Of a stretch of 64,000 nt of DNA, positions 1 through 10,503 are shown one piece after another. The stretch is from Gracilaria domingensis (lineage: Eukaryota; Rhodophyta; Florideophyceae; Gracilariales; Gracilariaceae), in assembly GCA_022539475.1 (NCBI GenBank), contig VCMS01000015.1, forward strand, positions 1 to 64,000. The letters run 5' to 3'. The notes beneath the pieces were generated by a model that was not told where the DNA came from, did no database searches, and was given only the letters and a program-made list of their open reading frames with translations. A program made the translations under genes and the position numbers. Each line of letters starts with the position of its first letter. The stretch's first letter is position 1.

Positions 1-447
1 CAACCAACTCCGTCCTGAGGAGTACTACTCCGTCGTCACGGCACTTTCTTATCTATTTTCTTGTTGTCATTTCCGTCTTACGGCTTTCGCTACTCTGCCC
101 TACATTGTAGGTTTGTTTTATTTTGTCTCGGAGTTTTCCCGCTTATCGCGAGTCAGTGCTCCGCAGTGCGGCTCGCTTGTTGATCTTTTGTCGTCCCATA
201 CCGTTGGGCTGGATACCCCCACTCGCTGTGGCTCGCCGGAACCATCCGGATACCTACGCCGATTCTACCCTTCTACCTCCGACTGCACGCCCAGATCGGG
301 GCCACCCGGATTTACACCCGGCTCGTGTTGGCCCTATCGGAGGGTTCTGCCGCTCGACTGCCCTTCACAGGGAGCAGGGCCTGAACACCCTGAGGTGCTC
401 GTCCGCGACGCGGCTTGTTGTTTTCCCGTCGAGGGTTTTGCACCACA
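1..447 (+). repeat. Gypsy-1 left (5') LTR, 3' part only
   Basis: The sequence repeats at 10910-11361 with few differences. It ends in CACCACA and is followed two bases later by TGGTCTCCCGACC, a primer-binding site that recurs in Gypsy-2. The 5' half lies outside the window. Confidence 0.92.
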
Positions 448-449
448 AA

Positions 450-466
450 CTGGTCTCCCGACCTAG
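450..466 (+). promoter_or_regulatory. Gypsy-1 primer-binding site
   Basis: TGGTCTCCCGACC starts two bases after the LTR. TGG matches the complement of a tRNA CCA end, as expected for standard 3'-end priming. The same word, in inverse orientation, adjoins the right LTR of Gypsy-2. I cannot name the tRNA species from memory. Confidence 0.7.
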
Positions 467-611
467 AATCGGCTTAATTGGCCAACGTTCGTTGGAGTTG
501 GTTCGTTTGTTTGGAGCCCAGATAGCTGGGAATATCCGTTCTTACGGTTCTCTCATTGTCCGTTTTCGGAAGTTGTTTTGGTTGCCCATTGGCCGACTGT
601 GTCGGTGAACG

Positions 612-2618
612 ATGTCGTCCCGTCGCAGGAGTAGCGCGCCACGTGCCGCTTCTGTGCCCGGTTCGTCCGGCTTGCCGGCAAGTTTGCCTCCGTTGCCGAA
701 GGACGCACTGGAGGTCCCAGCAATGGCGACCCGAAACCGGCTTCCCGGGCCGCCGTTCTGATAACGGGACCCCACCCACTCGTGGGCCAACTGAAACCGC
801 ACCTGCGGCTGATGCCGCCGCAGCGGTTGACGTTATGTCGTCGCGGTCCGACGAGTATACCCTCCGTGAATTAGAGGCTCAGGTTCGCATCCTGCAGAAC
901 TCCCAAGTGGGCCTCATCCGGGATATTACGAAACTCCGGCAACGGCTCGATGAAGCCGGTGTCCGGGATGTTTCGAGCGACGTCCGTGTTTTACGGTCCG
1001 ATGTCAACCAGATTATGGAACACCGACAGGTGTCGGCTGGTCTGCACGAGCAGGCTGCCGCACGCCTGGACCGCCTGGCTACCCGTCTGGAGACGGTCGA
1101 GCAAATCATCGTATCTGATGCTGTTGCGCCGGGAGCCCCGGTTTCTGAGGGTTCTCAGCACTCGCGCCGTTCCCGGATCGTCCGGCAAAGAAGAAGGTCA
1201 AGGTTGAGTCTGACTCGTCTTCTTCATCCTCTTCTGATGAGGAGGGCCCCAAAAAGGGGTCGTCTACCGACTCTTCGGACAGCGCGGAAGAGCGCTCTCG
1301 CTATCGTGCATCCCGTTCGCGGGCTACTGAAGCCACTTCTGGTGGTGCACGAGGCCGTACGAAAGGACGGAGACACCTCGGATTGAAGGAGTTGAAGCCG
1401 ACAAACTTACTGTATCGGAAGCTACTATCTTACCGATATTATCGGCTTGATGACACGACGCCACAGAGGACCCCACGTGGGACTGGCAAAGTGCGAAATC
1501 ATCTCCGACAAATGGAGCTCACGTTAAAGCCCCACAAGTTCTCTGGGGAAGATCCAATTCTTGTCTTGGATTTTCTTAGCCGCTTCGTAGCGGAAGCCGA
1601 TGTACTTCGGATGAGTGAGGCACAGGCCTACATCGCGCTGCCGTACTTTTTGACGGGTGTAGCCGAAGATCAATTCAATTCGGTTCGTGGGTCGTCTCGC
1701 GCCTCCGAAGGAGGAGTTACGTGCTGGCCGGAAGCGGTACAATATCTCCTGCGCTCTTACGCGACAGGCAATGCGATACAAGGTGCCATACTCGCGCTAC
1801 GAGACACGAAGCAAGGAGCCGAAGAGTCGGAAACCGTTTATTCGACCCGCCTCAATAAGGCTTTCCACAGATGTGGCAACGTGTTCTCCGCAGCCGAGCG
1901 GTGTACGATGTTTGTTGATGGACTGGACCGATCAATTCGGACGTTGGTAGCCCATTATCGGGAGAACAAACGCCGGATTACCTATCTGGAACTCGTTCAA
2001 TTTGCCCAAGCGGTGGGAGATGCAGCTCGAGCACGCACTGGTATCAAGGCGCGCACGCGCCGACTCCTTCATGTAGAAGGCCGAGACTCCTCACTGCCTC
2101 ACTCGCGAGGTTCTGTTCAAGGGGGTTATGATAACCTGCACCTGTTACAGGACGATGGTTCAATGCCGAGTTCGGAATTGCCGTCGACGACGGAGCAGTC
2201 TACAGTGGACGGAGACCCCGCTCTGTACGCCGGACGTCAAGTCCCGGCATTGCCCGTGCCGCACTCTGGCGGATATCGAAGCCAACGCCCCGGATGGAGG
2301 GACCCGTATCCTCCTCGACAGGAGCGCCGGCCGCCCAACGCGGATCTTCTTCGTCACCTTATTTGTCATACCTGTTACAGGCCAGGGCACATCGCTCCGA
2401 ATTGCTTAATGCCCATACGGGATATGGCGAAGATAGTGCCTCAGTATGAGTCGTTGACGCCCGCCGAGCGGGAACGTGTTCCCGACAAATCGTACCTTCG
2501 TGCGAAGGCGGAGACTCAGCCTGGAAACCAGGAAACGGTGCCATCGAATGGTGGAACTGTAGCCGCCCCTGCGGAATCGCAACCTCCGCAGATTGGCGGC
2601 GACGCTCAGAAAAACTGA
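612..2618 (+). CDS. gag: Gypsy-1 gag region
   Basis: The first part is rich in Arg and Pro, then a heptad-like stretch around 880-1110 suggests a coiled coil. The second part (1383-2618) holds a retrotransposon-gag-like helical domain and ends with one zinc knuckle of the CCHC type (CHTCYRPGHIAPNC, near 2365-2405). The equivalent Gypsy-2 protein has the same order: coiled coil, basic patch, zinc knuckle. The product would be the structural protein of the virus-like particle and bind its RNA. The region looks broken about once. Regard it as a fossil gag. Confidence 0.75.
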
Positions 2619-2734
2619 GCAAGGGAGCCTCCAGCAATGGAGAGGCGCCCCCAGCGACGGGGTTTAGTGCGCCTGAGGCTGAAAAGCCTCGCTCCCCGGT
2701 CACAATCCTTTCGAGGAAACTGGCCACTACAGAC

Positions 2735-5700
2735 GTGGACTCTGAGCACCTTGGTGTCTTGCGTCGCCCGTGGATACGGTCTAAGAACAGCCGGTTCCCG
2801 GATAGAGTCCTGGTCATGGCGAAACGTAACTACAAAGTTTACGCCGACCTGGGTGTTTCCGACCAGTACATGGTTCGGCAGTTGTCCGTGCTCGATACAG
2901 GAGCTGGGCCAAATTTCTTGGTTGAATCAATGATTCCGCCGCACTTGCGGTCTCGCGTTCGTGCGGCGCCGCAGATTGACATAGCGGATGCGAACAATCG
3001 GCCACTTTCGACTGTGGGAGTAATAGACCTGCTCGTCAGGCTTGGCCGCTACGTGGCGAAGCTCGATTTCTTGGTTTGCAAGCAACTCGCTGCGCCGGTT
3101 ATCCTCGGCTGCGACTTCTGTGACCGCTTCGTCGATGCAATTCGACCGCGGAAGCGAACCATCGAAATGGAAGATGGGACTACTGTACCGATCGTTCGGC
3201 GTCCCCTGCGCCGGGCTCTGAAGAAGCAAGTCCCTTTGCCTGCGGCACAAAAGCCTACAGCCGATGAACGGAAGTCTACAAAGCTCCGAGTAGCTCGGCC
3301 CATTTCCATCCCGCCTGAATCACAGGTCTGGGTTACTGTGACCTCCCCACAATGTGGCTTACAAACGGTACAACCGTTGCCTGCGTTACAGGAGAAGCAT
3401 CAGCTTGCCCTCGCTAATGGGATTGTTTTCGTCGAACCCGAGAAGCCTTTTCAGGTGCTGGTTGCGAACTTCAGCCGTTTTTCTCAACGGTTGGTTAGGA
3501 GCCAAGTTATTGGTTCGTTGCTTCCGCACCCTGCGGCTATAGTGCCTACTCAGGTTTCTATTGCCGAGGTTCTCGGAATCCTCGAAGCTGAGGAGGGGGA
3601 GGCGGAACGGAACAATTCCGAAACGACTGGACCGAACAGTTCGTCGGAAGATGCTACGCCGACTTCGTCGGATGCAAATAACCGCAGCCTGTCGAAGGAG
3701 GCAATGCCGACCTCGTCGGACAGTAATGATACGGACCTGAGTGCTGCTGACACGAAGGATAAGGCAGTACAGGAACTGGAGTCTCTGGATCTTGAACATG
3801 TCCCAGAGACTCACCGCGATAAATTGCGGCACATGCTTGAGGAGTTCACGCCCATGTGGGATGGCACACTGGGTAAGATTGGTATTACCGAACATCGGAT
3901 TGATTTGCTACCGAATACTCGGCCCATTTCACAGCACCCTTACAGGGCAGGACCGACAGCTCGGCAGGAGGAGAAAGCTCAAGTTGAGAAGATGCTCCGC
4001 GCTGGAGTTATCGAGCCGGCTCAGTCACCTTGGGCATCGCCGGTGGTGCTCGCGCCCAAAGCTGATGGGTCTTGGCGATTTTGCATCGATTACCGCAAGC
4101 TAAACGCGGCTACGGTCAAGGATGTGTATCCTATCCCACGAATGGATGAATGCATCGATTCATTGGGCGACGCGAAAGTGTTCACAACCCTAGACGCGAA
4201 TTGGGGCTATTGGCAAGTTCCCGTGAGGGCTGAGGATCGTGACAAGACAGCCTTCGTTTGTCATGAAGGATTGTACCGATTCAATCGGATGCCCTTTGGG
4301 TTAACGAACGCGCCAGCCACTTTTCAACGAGCTGTGGATATTTTGCTAGCCCGCTTTAAGTGGAAGACTTGCCTGGTATACCTGGATGACATCATTGTCT
4401 ACTCCAGCAACCTGGATGAGCACTTGACCCACGTACGGGATGTGATGCGAGTCCTACGCGATGCAGGCATTACGCTCAAGCTCAAGAAGTGTGAGTTCTT
4501 TACCGAAACCGTCAGGTATCTCGGCCATGTTATCCGTCCGGGACGGCTTTCGATTGACGAAGTACGCGTGAAATCCCTCAAAGAGGCTAAGCATCCGAGG
4601 ACGCAGACGGAACTCCGATCTTTTCTCGGCTTGTGCAATGTGTATCGCCGCTTCATTCCGAACTTTGCGGATATCGCTGCACCTCTGAACGAGCTTCTTC
4701 GCAAAGGCCAGCCAGTCGATCTGGAAGAATTCGACAACCGCAAGGTCGCGGCTTTCTCGTCGCTCGTGGACGCGGTGACATCGCCACCTGTTTTATCCCT
4801 GCCTAGGGCTGGTTTGCCATATGCAGTAGATACGGATGCGAGCGACTACCAAGTCGGCTGTGCCCTATTCCAGACCACCAATGATGGCGAGCGATTGCCA
4901 ATTGGGTATTGGTCAAGGAGCCTCAACGTTCACGAGAGGAATTACTCGGTATCCGAGAAGGAGTGCTTGGCAGTTGTCTGGGCGTTACAGACACTGCGGC
5001 CCTATCTTATGGGGACCCGCTTCATTGTCCATACCGATCATTCGGCATTACGCTGGCTACTCTCTATAGCAGAGCCATCTGGCCGCTTGATGCGGTGGAG
5101 ACTTCGCTTGTCGGAATTCGACTTCGAAATCCGTTACAAGAAAGGACTCCTGAACACTCAGGCTGATGCACTGTCCCGCTTGGAAACAGCGGCTGAAGCT
5201 GCGCCAGTCGATGATCTGGAGATACCGTGCTTCCTCGTGGAAGACGGCTCGAGCGATGCCGATGAAGAATCGGAAGGATGGGACATCTACGATGCTGTTT
5301 TAGCCGTGTCTGACACGCAACCCGAACCGGGCTCTTTCGTACCGATCAAGCCGGAGGAACTCATCCGGGAGCAGCACACCGACCGTTTTTGTACGGAGAT
5401 TCGTAGTCGTCTAAACGGTGGAGCACAGTTGCCTTTCGTCGAGAACGACCAAGGATTTCTAATCCGAACCGTCGGAAACAGGCCACAGATTGTGGTTCCG
5501 CACTCACTTCAGTCACGAGTACTGCATTTGTCGCACTACGCGAAGTTGTCAGCCCACCCTGGTGGCAGGAAGTTGTACTACACCTTACGGAAGGACTTTT
5601 ACTGGCCAGCAATGGCTTTCGACGCGTATGCCACTGTTCGTGGATGTTCTGACTGCGCGAAGAACCGCGTCAAACTGCGGAAGTACTCCAAGAAGTTGGT

Positions 5701-8140
5701 ACTCTTCCCTGCCAGGGCTCCACTTGAATTCGTGGCAATTGACTTGCTCGGCGAGTTTATCCGCACTCGCCGGGGAAACCGGTTTCTACTTGTGATCACC
5801 GACCGTTTTTCTAAACTGGTACGGACTGTGCCTTTGACGAAGGTTACCGCCAGTGCGGTCGCCCAAGCTTTCGTTACACACTGGGTTTTTGTCTACGGAC
5901 CGCCGATTGACCTGTTATCGGACAATGGACCGCAGTTTACGGCTAAGTTCTTTCAGGACGTTTGCCGCATCTTGCGGATCCAAAACTGGTTTACGACAAC
6001 ATACCACCCCCAGAGTAATGGGCAGGTTGAACGTTTTAACCGCACAATGCTCAATGCATTACGGACATTCGTTGCCGAACATCCGTCGGAGTGGGATCAA
6101 TACACCGATGCGGTGACATATGCCTACAATACGCAGGTTCATCGCACTACTCAGATCTCGCCGTTCGAGCTTGTGCTATCACGCGTTCCACCTTCGGTGG
6201 CTATCGAGCCACAGCCAACTTTGGATAAGTTCCCCTCGCCTCGTCTACACAGGGACGCCTGGAAGGCCTGGCTTAAGAACATCATTCCTACAGTTAGGCA
6301 AAACATCGATAAGGCACAAGCCGCGTACAAGCGGAATTTCGACGCACGAATGCGCAGGGATGCCCCTCAGATCAGGGAAGGTAACTACGCCTTCCTACGG
6401 AAGGAATACTATAACCCGGAAAAGGAGAAGAGGCATAAGCTCTCTCCTATCGCGGACGGCCCCTACAGGGTTATTTCTATCACCGATACAACGGTTGTCC
6501 TCGATATTGAGGGTGAACACGAGCGTTTTTCGCGCGATCGCGTAACGCCTGCGCCACAGCCTGTTCGTCAGGAAAAGCAACCGGAAACGCCGGACAGCGC
6601 TACGCCTACTGTGGACCAAGCCGCGACAGCGGGAGAGCGCGCTTCGTTGTCAGTCCTGCCGCATCCTAGCCGCGGACTTGCTGATTTGCCGGCAAAGCCG
6701 GAAGCTAACCCGCCAGTCTCGAACGCCGCACATGTCCACACGCGGATACTGGCCCCTCAGGGGATACTCACCACCACCCCCGACGCTCCAACTGAGAAGG
6801 GGGAGGAGGAGGTAAGTCGCTCGATTTCGTTGTCGCCGTCGTCGACGGAAGTGTCTTTGCAGGCCTCCGGGCCGCACGCAAGTCGTGGTGAAAGCACGCG
6901 GACGCGCGACGTACAGCCGAAGATTCGGAAAGAGGCGAGAAACGCGCAGTTATCGCGGAAGCCTAAAGAGGAACGCACCACTTCGGTGGAGCACGAAGCC
7001 GGAGAACCGGAAGAACACCAGGATGTAGCTGCTGCAGAAGTCGCCGCTTCGCCCGCGGATAGCACTGTACGGCCGTCACAGACGGAAGGACAAGAGCCTG
7101 CCCCAGCTGTGCAGCGTGAGACCGGTACGCCGGAAAAGAGGGTGGTAACCACCGCAGCAGCCACGTCGAATGCGGAAAGTACATGCCCGCCGCAGTCGGA
7201 GCCCGGCAGCGGCAGCGCACTCGCGTCAAAAGAAGCCGGAAGACCGGAAAAGAAGCCTGTCCAGAAAGACCGTGTTGTTACGGCAGACCCGATTTCGGGA
7301 GATTTTATTGAAGCATCGAGTAATGAAGCCGTTGAAAACACGGAGGCAACCGCCGCAACAGCAGGCCGACATGCCACAGTAGGTGGGCAGCAGCCCAACG
7401 CTGCACACGCGCGCACGCTGCGCCAAGTGTCTGGCTTCGCCGGCGATCCGCCTCCAGTGGAGGGTGACAACCCACGAGCCGGGCACGTGCCCGCTGTAAG
7501 GATTGCGGCCGCCGGAAACGGAAATTCCGAATTTGAATCGGCAACGCACAGCCGTGCAACGGCGCAGGCCCCACCGCCAGCAATGCTTGGCAAGGCGTCG
7601 CCTCGGCACGTGCCACGGCACCACTCGCTGGCACACCGCATTGCGGACCGTTCACCCTCACTTCGGGAGATCTTGCCGGAACGCCGGAAGCTCGCTATTC
7701 GAGAACACCGAAGCTCGGTAACAGCCCGACAATACGGGAAGGAAAGCCAGAACTCTGGAAGCCGGAATGACATGGAAACACCATGGTCAAAATGGCTCTC
7801 GCCTGGCGTACAGGATGTCTTGCCGTCAGGACGGAAGCCGAAAGTAACCAATGAAGCCCACGACGGGAGAGGTAACAACGACACCTCGAGAGAGGATACA
7901 TCGACAAAGCCGCATCCTGCGCGGAAGGTCCTCGATGAGGAGTATGTCATTGACCGTCTGATAAGTCACGGCTACGCCCCTGACGGGGAACTACTGTATC
8001 GAGTCCGTTGGTACGGCTACGCCTCTTCAGAGGATACGCACGAGCCCATTGAGCACTTGCCTCGCTCGAAGGTCTTGCAGTACCACCGTCGCACACGGAC
8101 ACCGATACCGGCTACGCTGGACAAGGCCCAAGTGGGTTGA
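2735..8140 (+). CDS. pol: Gypsy-1 pol polyprotein with chromodomain
   Basis: An open frame of 1801 codons with its first ATG at 2816. Parts in order: aspartic protease (LDTGAGPNFL, near 2890); reverse transcriptase (FCIDYRKLN, then YLDDIIVYS near 4380); RNase H (VDTDASDYQVG near 4830); integrase with the zinc-binding HHCC region, then the catalytic core around DRFSKLVR, LSDNGPQF and HPQSNGQVERFNR; and, after a linker of roughly 450 residues rich in Ala, Pro, Glu and Arg (about 6550-7900), a C-terminal chromodomain (EEYVIDRLISHG to about 8085). Chromodomains of this class are known to steer integration to particular chromatin. The very long disordered linker between integrase and chromodomain is unusual. 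The frame looks whole. Confidence 0.93.
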   Translation: MDSEHLGVLRRPWIRSKNSRFPDRVLVMAKRNYKVYADLGVSDQYMVRQLSVLDTGAGPNFLVESMIPPHLRSRVRAAPQIDIADANNRPLSTVGVIDLLVRLGRYVAKLDFLVCKQLAAPVILGCDFCDRFVDAIRPRKRTIEMEDGTTVPIVRRPLRRALKKQVPLPAAQKPTADERKSTKLRVARPISIPPESQVWVTVTSPQCGLQTVQPLPALQEKHQLALANGIVFVEPEKPFQVLVANFSRFSQRLVRSQVIGSLLPHPAAIVPTQVSIAEVLGILEAEEGEAERNNSETTGPNSSSEDATPTSSDANNRSLSKEAMPTSSDSNDTDLSAADTKDKAVQELESLDLEHVPETHRDKLRHMLEEFTPMWDGTLGKIGITEHRIDLLPNTRPISQHPYRAGPTARQEEKAQVEKMLRAGVIEPAQSPWASPVVLAPKADGSWRFCIDYRKLNAATVKDVYPIPRMDECIDSLGDAKVFTTLDANWGYWQVPVRAEDRDKTAFVCHEGLYRFNRMPFGLTNAPATFQRAVDILLARFKWKTCLVYLDDIIVYSSNLDEHLTHVRDVMRVLRDAGITLKLKKCEFFTETVRYLGHVIRPGRLSIDEVRVKSLKEAKHPRTQTELRSFLGLCNVYRRFIPNFADIAAPLNELLRKGQPVDLEEFDNRKVAAFSSLVDAVTSPPVLSLPRAGLPYAVDTDASDYQVGCALFQTTNDGERLPIGYWSRSLNVHERNYSVSEKECLAVVWALQTLRPYLMGTRFIVHTDHSALRWLLSIAEPSGRLMRWRLRLSEFDFEIRYKKGLLNTQADALSRLETAAEAAPVDDLEIPCFLVEDGSSDADEESEGWDIYDAVLAVSDTQPEPGSFVPIKPEELIREQHTDRFCTEIRSRLNGGAQLPFVENDQGFLIRTVGNRPQIVVPHSLQSRVLHLSHYAKLSAHPGGRKLYYTLRKDFYWPAMAFDAYATVRGCSDCAKNRVKLRKYSKKLVLFPARAPLEFVAIDLLGEFIRTRRGNRFLLVITDRFSKLVRTVPLTKVTASAVAQAFVTHWVFVYGPPIDLLSDNGPQFTAKFFQDVCRILRIQNWFTTTYHPQSNGQVERFNRTMLNALRTFVAEHPSEWDQYTDAVTYAYNTQVHRTTQISPFELVLSRVPPSVAIEPQPTLDKFPSPRLHRDAWKAWLKNIIPTVRQNIDKAQAAYKRNFDARMRRDAPQIREGNYAFLRKEYYNPEKEKRHKLSPIADGPYRVISITDTTVVLDIEGEHERFSRDRVTPAPQPVRQEKQPETPDSATPTVDQAATAGERASLSVLPHPSRGLADLPAKPEANPPVSNAAHVHTRILAPQGILTTTPDAPTEKGEEEVSRSISLSPSSTEVSLQASGPHASRGESTRTRDVQPKIRKEARNAQLSRKPKEERTTSVEHEAGEPEEHQDVAAAEVAASPADSTVRPSQTEGQEPAPAVQRETGTPEKRVVTTAAATSNAESTCPPQSEPGSGSALASKEAGRPEKKPVQKDRVVTADPISGDFIEASSNEAVENTEATAATAGRHATVGGQQPNAAHARTLRQVSGFAGDPPPVEGDNPRAGHVPAVRIAAAGNGNSEFESATHSRATAQAPPPAMLGKASPRHVPRHHSLAHRIADRSPSLREILPERRKLAIREHRSSVTARQYGKESQNSGSRNDMETPWSKWLSPGVQDVLPSGRKPKVTNEAHDGRGNNDTSREDTSTKPHPARKVLDEEYVIDRLISHGYAPDGELLYRVRWYGYASSEDTHEPIEHLPRSKVLQYHRRTRTPIPATLDKAQVG

Positions 8141-8159
8141 CCACCCACGTCTCTATTGA

Positions 8160-8640
8160 GCACAGCCGTCCCAGACGGAATATGCCGCCTCATGCGGACA
8201 GTATTGCATTACGCAAGAATATGCCGCGTCAAGCGGATGCAACTTGAAGTTAACTCGAGATCACTCAGTCGCCTCAGGCGGACCAGGCCGCTCTAAGCGG
8301 ACAGCTTTTTGCTGAACAAACATGCCGCGAAATGCGGAAGCCACTTACAGTGGAGAAGAAGATAAAGAAGAAAGAAGCCTAAGAAGAAGGAGAAGAAGCC
8401 AGGACACTGGAAGGAAGACTAAGAAGTTTTATCGCTACAGCCGCTTGTGCGGAAAAGTTACCCCTCTCTTGTGGGCCATTCGCAACAGCCTCAAACGAGG
8501 TATTGCCCACTGAGAAGGGGGAGAGCAAGACGAAGAGTTTGAGCCAAGCCAGCACGGCTGGAGAAGTTTACCTCTAACTATTGAGTCGCCCCTCATCATC
8601 GGGGTCTATCGCGGACTACCGTAGCCCGTAGGGGATCGCG
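8160..8640 (+). repeat. Array of short hairpins downstream of Gypsy-1 pol
   Basis: No ORF. The stretch is packed with short inverted repeats: CCGTC-CCA-GACGG, CCGC-CTCAT-GCGG, TTGC-ATTAC-GCAA, CCGC-GTCAA-GCGG, AACTT-G-AAGTT, CGCC-TCA-GGCG, CCGCT-CTA-AGCGG, CCGC-GAAAT-GCGG, CCACT-TAC-AGTGG and CCGC-TTGT-GCGG, followed by a purine-rich AAG/GAA run near 8355-8430. It lies between the pol stop and the stop codon of the antisense ORF. Function unknown; it could act as RNA structure, packaging signal or 3'-end signal. Confidence 0.7.
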
Positions 8641-8650
8641 AGCCGGGGAA

Positions 8651-10450
8651 TTACGCGCCGGACGGCCCAGCACCTGGGGTGCCCCCACTACCGGGAGCCC
8701 CGGAGAAGCGCTGTGCCGCTATTGCTTGCAACTCCGACTCGTCGGTCACCGTATCGGGAACGGCCACTCCCACGCCTCGAAGGAAGTCGCGAATGACCGC
8801 CGCTCGCGGAGTGAGAGAAGAACTGCCGCCCACGGCGGATGCTACATCCTGAGCCCACGGGCCGGTCGGAGCGGGAGCCGCTACAGCGGGTGGGTCAACG
8901 ATCACGACTTCGTCGTCATCTCCCGTAGTGTCGGGCTCCGAGGCAACCCCCACTGGGCTCCCCTCATCCATGGGACTTCCTCCCTCTGCAGGGTCATCAC
9001 CGTCATCGTCGACGTATACGAACCCACGCGGGTGCCCTTCCGGGATATATCGCTCCTCTCGGCGGCGACCAGCCGCCTCAGCGGGGCCAATTACATCCCA
9101 AATCCACGGGTCAAAGTATACGAAGTCGCCGGCGTTGACGTTCCGTCCGGGAGAACGGTCCGACTGCCGGCGGACTCCGTCGGAAACCTGACTAGCAGGC
9201 ACCTCATTCCAGTCAATCTGGTCAATGACGTCCACCAACGCGGTGGCTTCGCGCGCATTGCGGACCGAGCCGAGCACTTCGGAGAGATCCAACGCTCGGA
9301 TCGCTTGCCGGATGAGTTCCGGGATGAACCAAACTCGGTACGAATCATATGCCTCGATGAGGAGGAAAGCCGCAACGCGGACGGTCCATTCTGTTGCCAG
9401 GATGCTCCACAGGCCGCGAGGCGGATCGTTCATGAAGTACGAGCCTATGTAAGTTAGGCAGGGCGGTAGCTCTACGTGACACCCTCGTGGGACTTCGACC
9501 GCAGGCCAGAATGACGGCAGCGGCAGGTATCGCCCAGTATGGGAGTGACGCGCAATGCGTTCCACCTCCGTGCACTGGTACGGCACCAGTACCCCGAAGC
9601 GGGAACGCCATTTCCTCTCGAAGCGGAGGCCTTCATGAAATTGAGACCGTCCAGGACGGCGAAGGAACCGGAACTCGGCGCGAAGGATCGGCCGCGCCCA
9701 CAGGATCAACTCCTGCTGCGGCTGAACGGTATCCGAATATCGGTCAATTTCGTCCAACGCGTTGGCTAGATGGTCGCCGTAGCCGACCTTGCCGAAAGTT
9801 CGGTAACGTGCCACATCGTACTGGTACTGTGCCGGCACCGGATGTTCGTTCGGAGCTCGGAAGTGTCGCGCGTACCCAATGCGGGCCATCTCATTGCGAG
9901 CGAATTGTCTCGTCTCGTTTCGACCTACAAACAGGCAGCTCGGTATAACCGCAACGCGGGCGATCCAGTCCCATGAACGGGTAACGTCAGCAGGAAGCCC
10001 ACCAGGGAGTTGACCGTCGACAGCGTACGAGTCGACGAGCTCTGTATCCCGAACGGCTTCGGCGTCAAACCAGGGAGCCTGGGCAAAAAGGAAACTGTGC
10101 CGGTGGGGATCCCGGATGCGTAACGCGCCTGCGGTAGGCCATCCACCCAGCGTAGCTGGCATCTCGGCGTTGAACCAATCCCACACGGGCGCGGGACCAG
10201 CCTGAGCTGGAGCGTGATCTTGTCCGGAAGAACCCGGCTGGGAGGCAGCCGCCAACTGCGGGAGAGGAACAGACCGGAACGGCGGGTTCGATACTTGCAT
10301 GCGTGCCGTCGAGGACGGAGGGCCGTTCGGTGCGTTGGACATCGCGGGAGGGCTCGAGATGACGAGGTTCGCTACTGACACCGGAGGTGTTGGTGGCTCC
10401 GAACAGTTCTCGGCAGACCCGTCTTGGGAGACTTCCTTATATACCTCCAT
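8651..10450 (-). CDS. Antisense ORF inside Gypsy-1, unknown product
   Basis: An ATG-started frame of 599 residues runs against the element, from just inside the 3' LTR toward pol. No comparable frame exists on the sense strand here. The N-terminal 85 residues are rich in Pro, Ser and Ala. The middle (about 85-420) is compositionally globular with many Trp, Arg and Tyr and no transmembrane stretch. The C-terminal part has an acidic tract (DDDGDDPAEGG, then DTTGDDDEVVIVD) and ends in a Gly/Ala/Pro tail. I recognise no domain. Antisense ORFs between pol and the 3' LTR are known from some plant gypsy elements (Ogre/Retand kin); whether this one is related cannot be said by eye. Confidence 0.6.
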   Translation of the reverse strand: MEVYKEVSQDGSAENCSEPPTPPVSVANLVISSPPAMSNAPNGPPSSTARMQVSNPPFRSVPLPQLAAASQPGSSGQDHAPAQAGPAPVWDWFNAEMPATLGGWPTAGALRIRDPHRHSFLFAQAPWFDAEAVRDTELVDSYAVDGQLPGGLPADVTRSWDWIARVAVIPSCLFVGRNETRQFARNEMARIGYARHFRAPNEHPVPAQYQYDVARYRTFGKVGYGDHLANALDEIDRYSDTVQPQQELILWARPILRAEFRFLRRPGRSQFHEGLRFERKWRSRFGVLVPYQCTEVERIARHSHTGRYLPLPSFWPAVEVPRGCHVELPPCLTYIGSYFMNDPPRGLWSILATEWTVRVAAFLLIEAYDSYRVWFIPELIRQAIRALDLSEVLGSVRNAREATALVDVIDQIDWNEVPASQVSDGVRRQSDRSPGRNVNAGDFVYFDPWIWDVIGPAEAAGRRREERYIPEGHPRGFVYVDDDGDDPAEGGSPMDEGSPVGVASEPDTTGDDDEVVIVDPPAVAAPAPTGPWAQDVASAVGGSSSLTPRAAVIRDFLRGVGVAVPDTVTDESELQAIAAQRFSGAPGSGGTPGAGPSGA

Positions 10451-10503
10451 CGCGAGGCGTATCGAGCCGACGGAGTCGGTGTCTCAGCCTGAGAAGGGGG
10501 AGA

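Noticed and set aside
6757-7950. 397-codon minus-strand frame opposite Gypsy-1 pol
   Set aside because: It lies wholly opposite the low-complexity GC-rich linker of pol and looks like its shadow; composition is that of a reversed Ala/Arg/Pro stretch.
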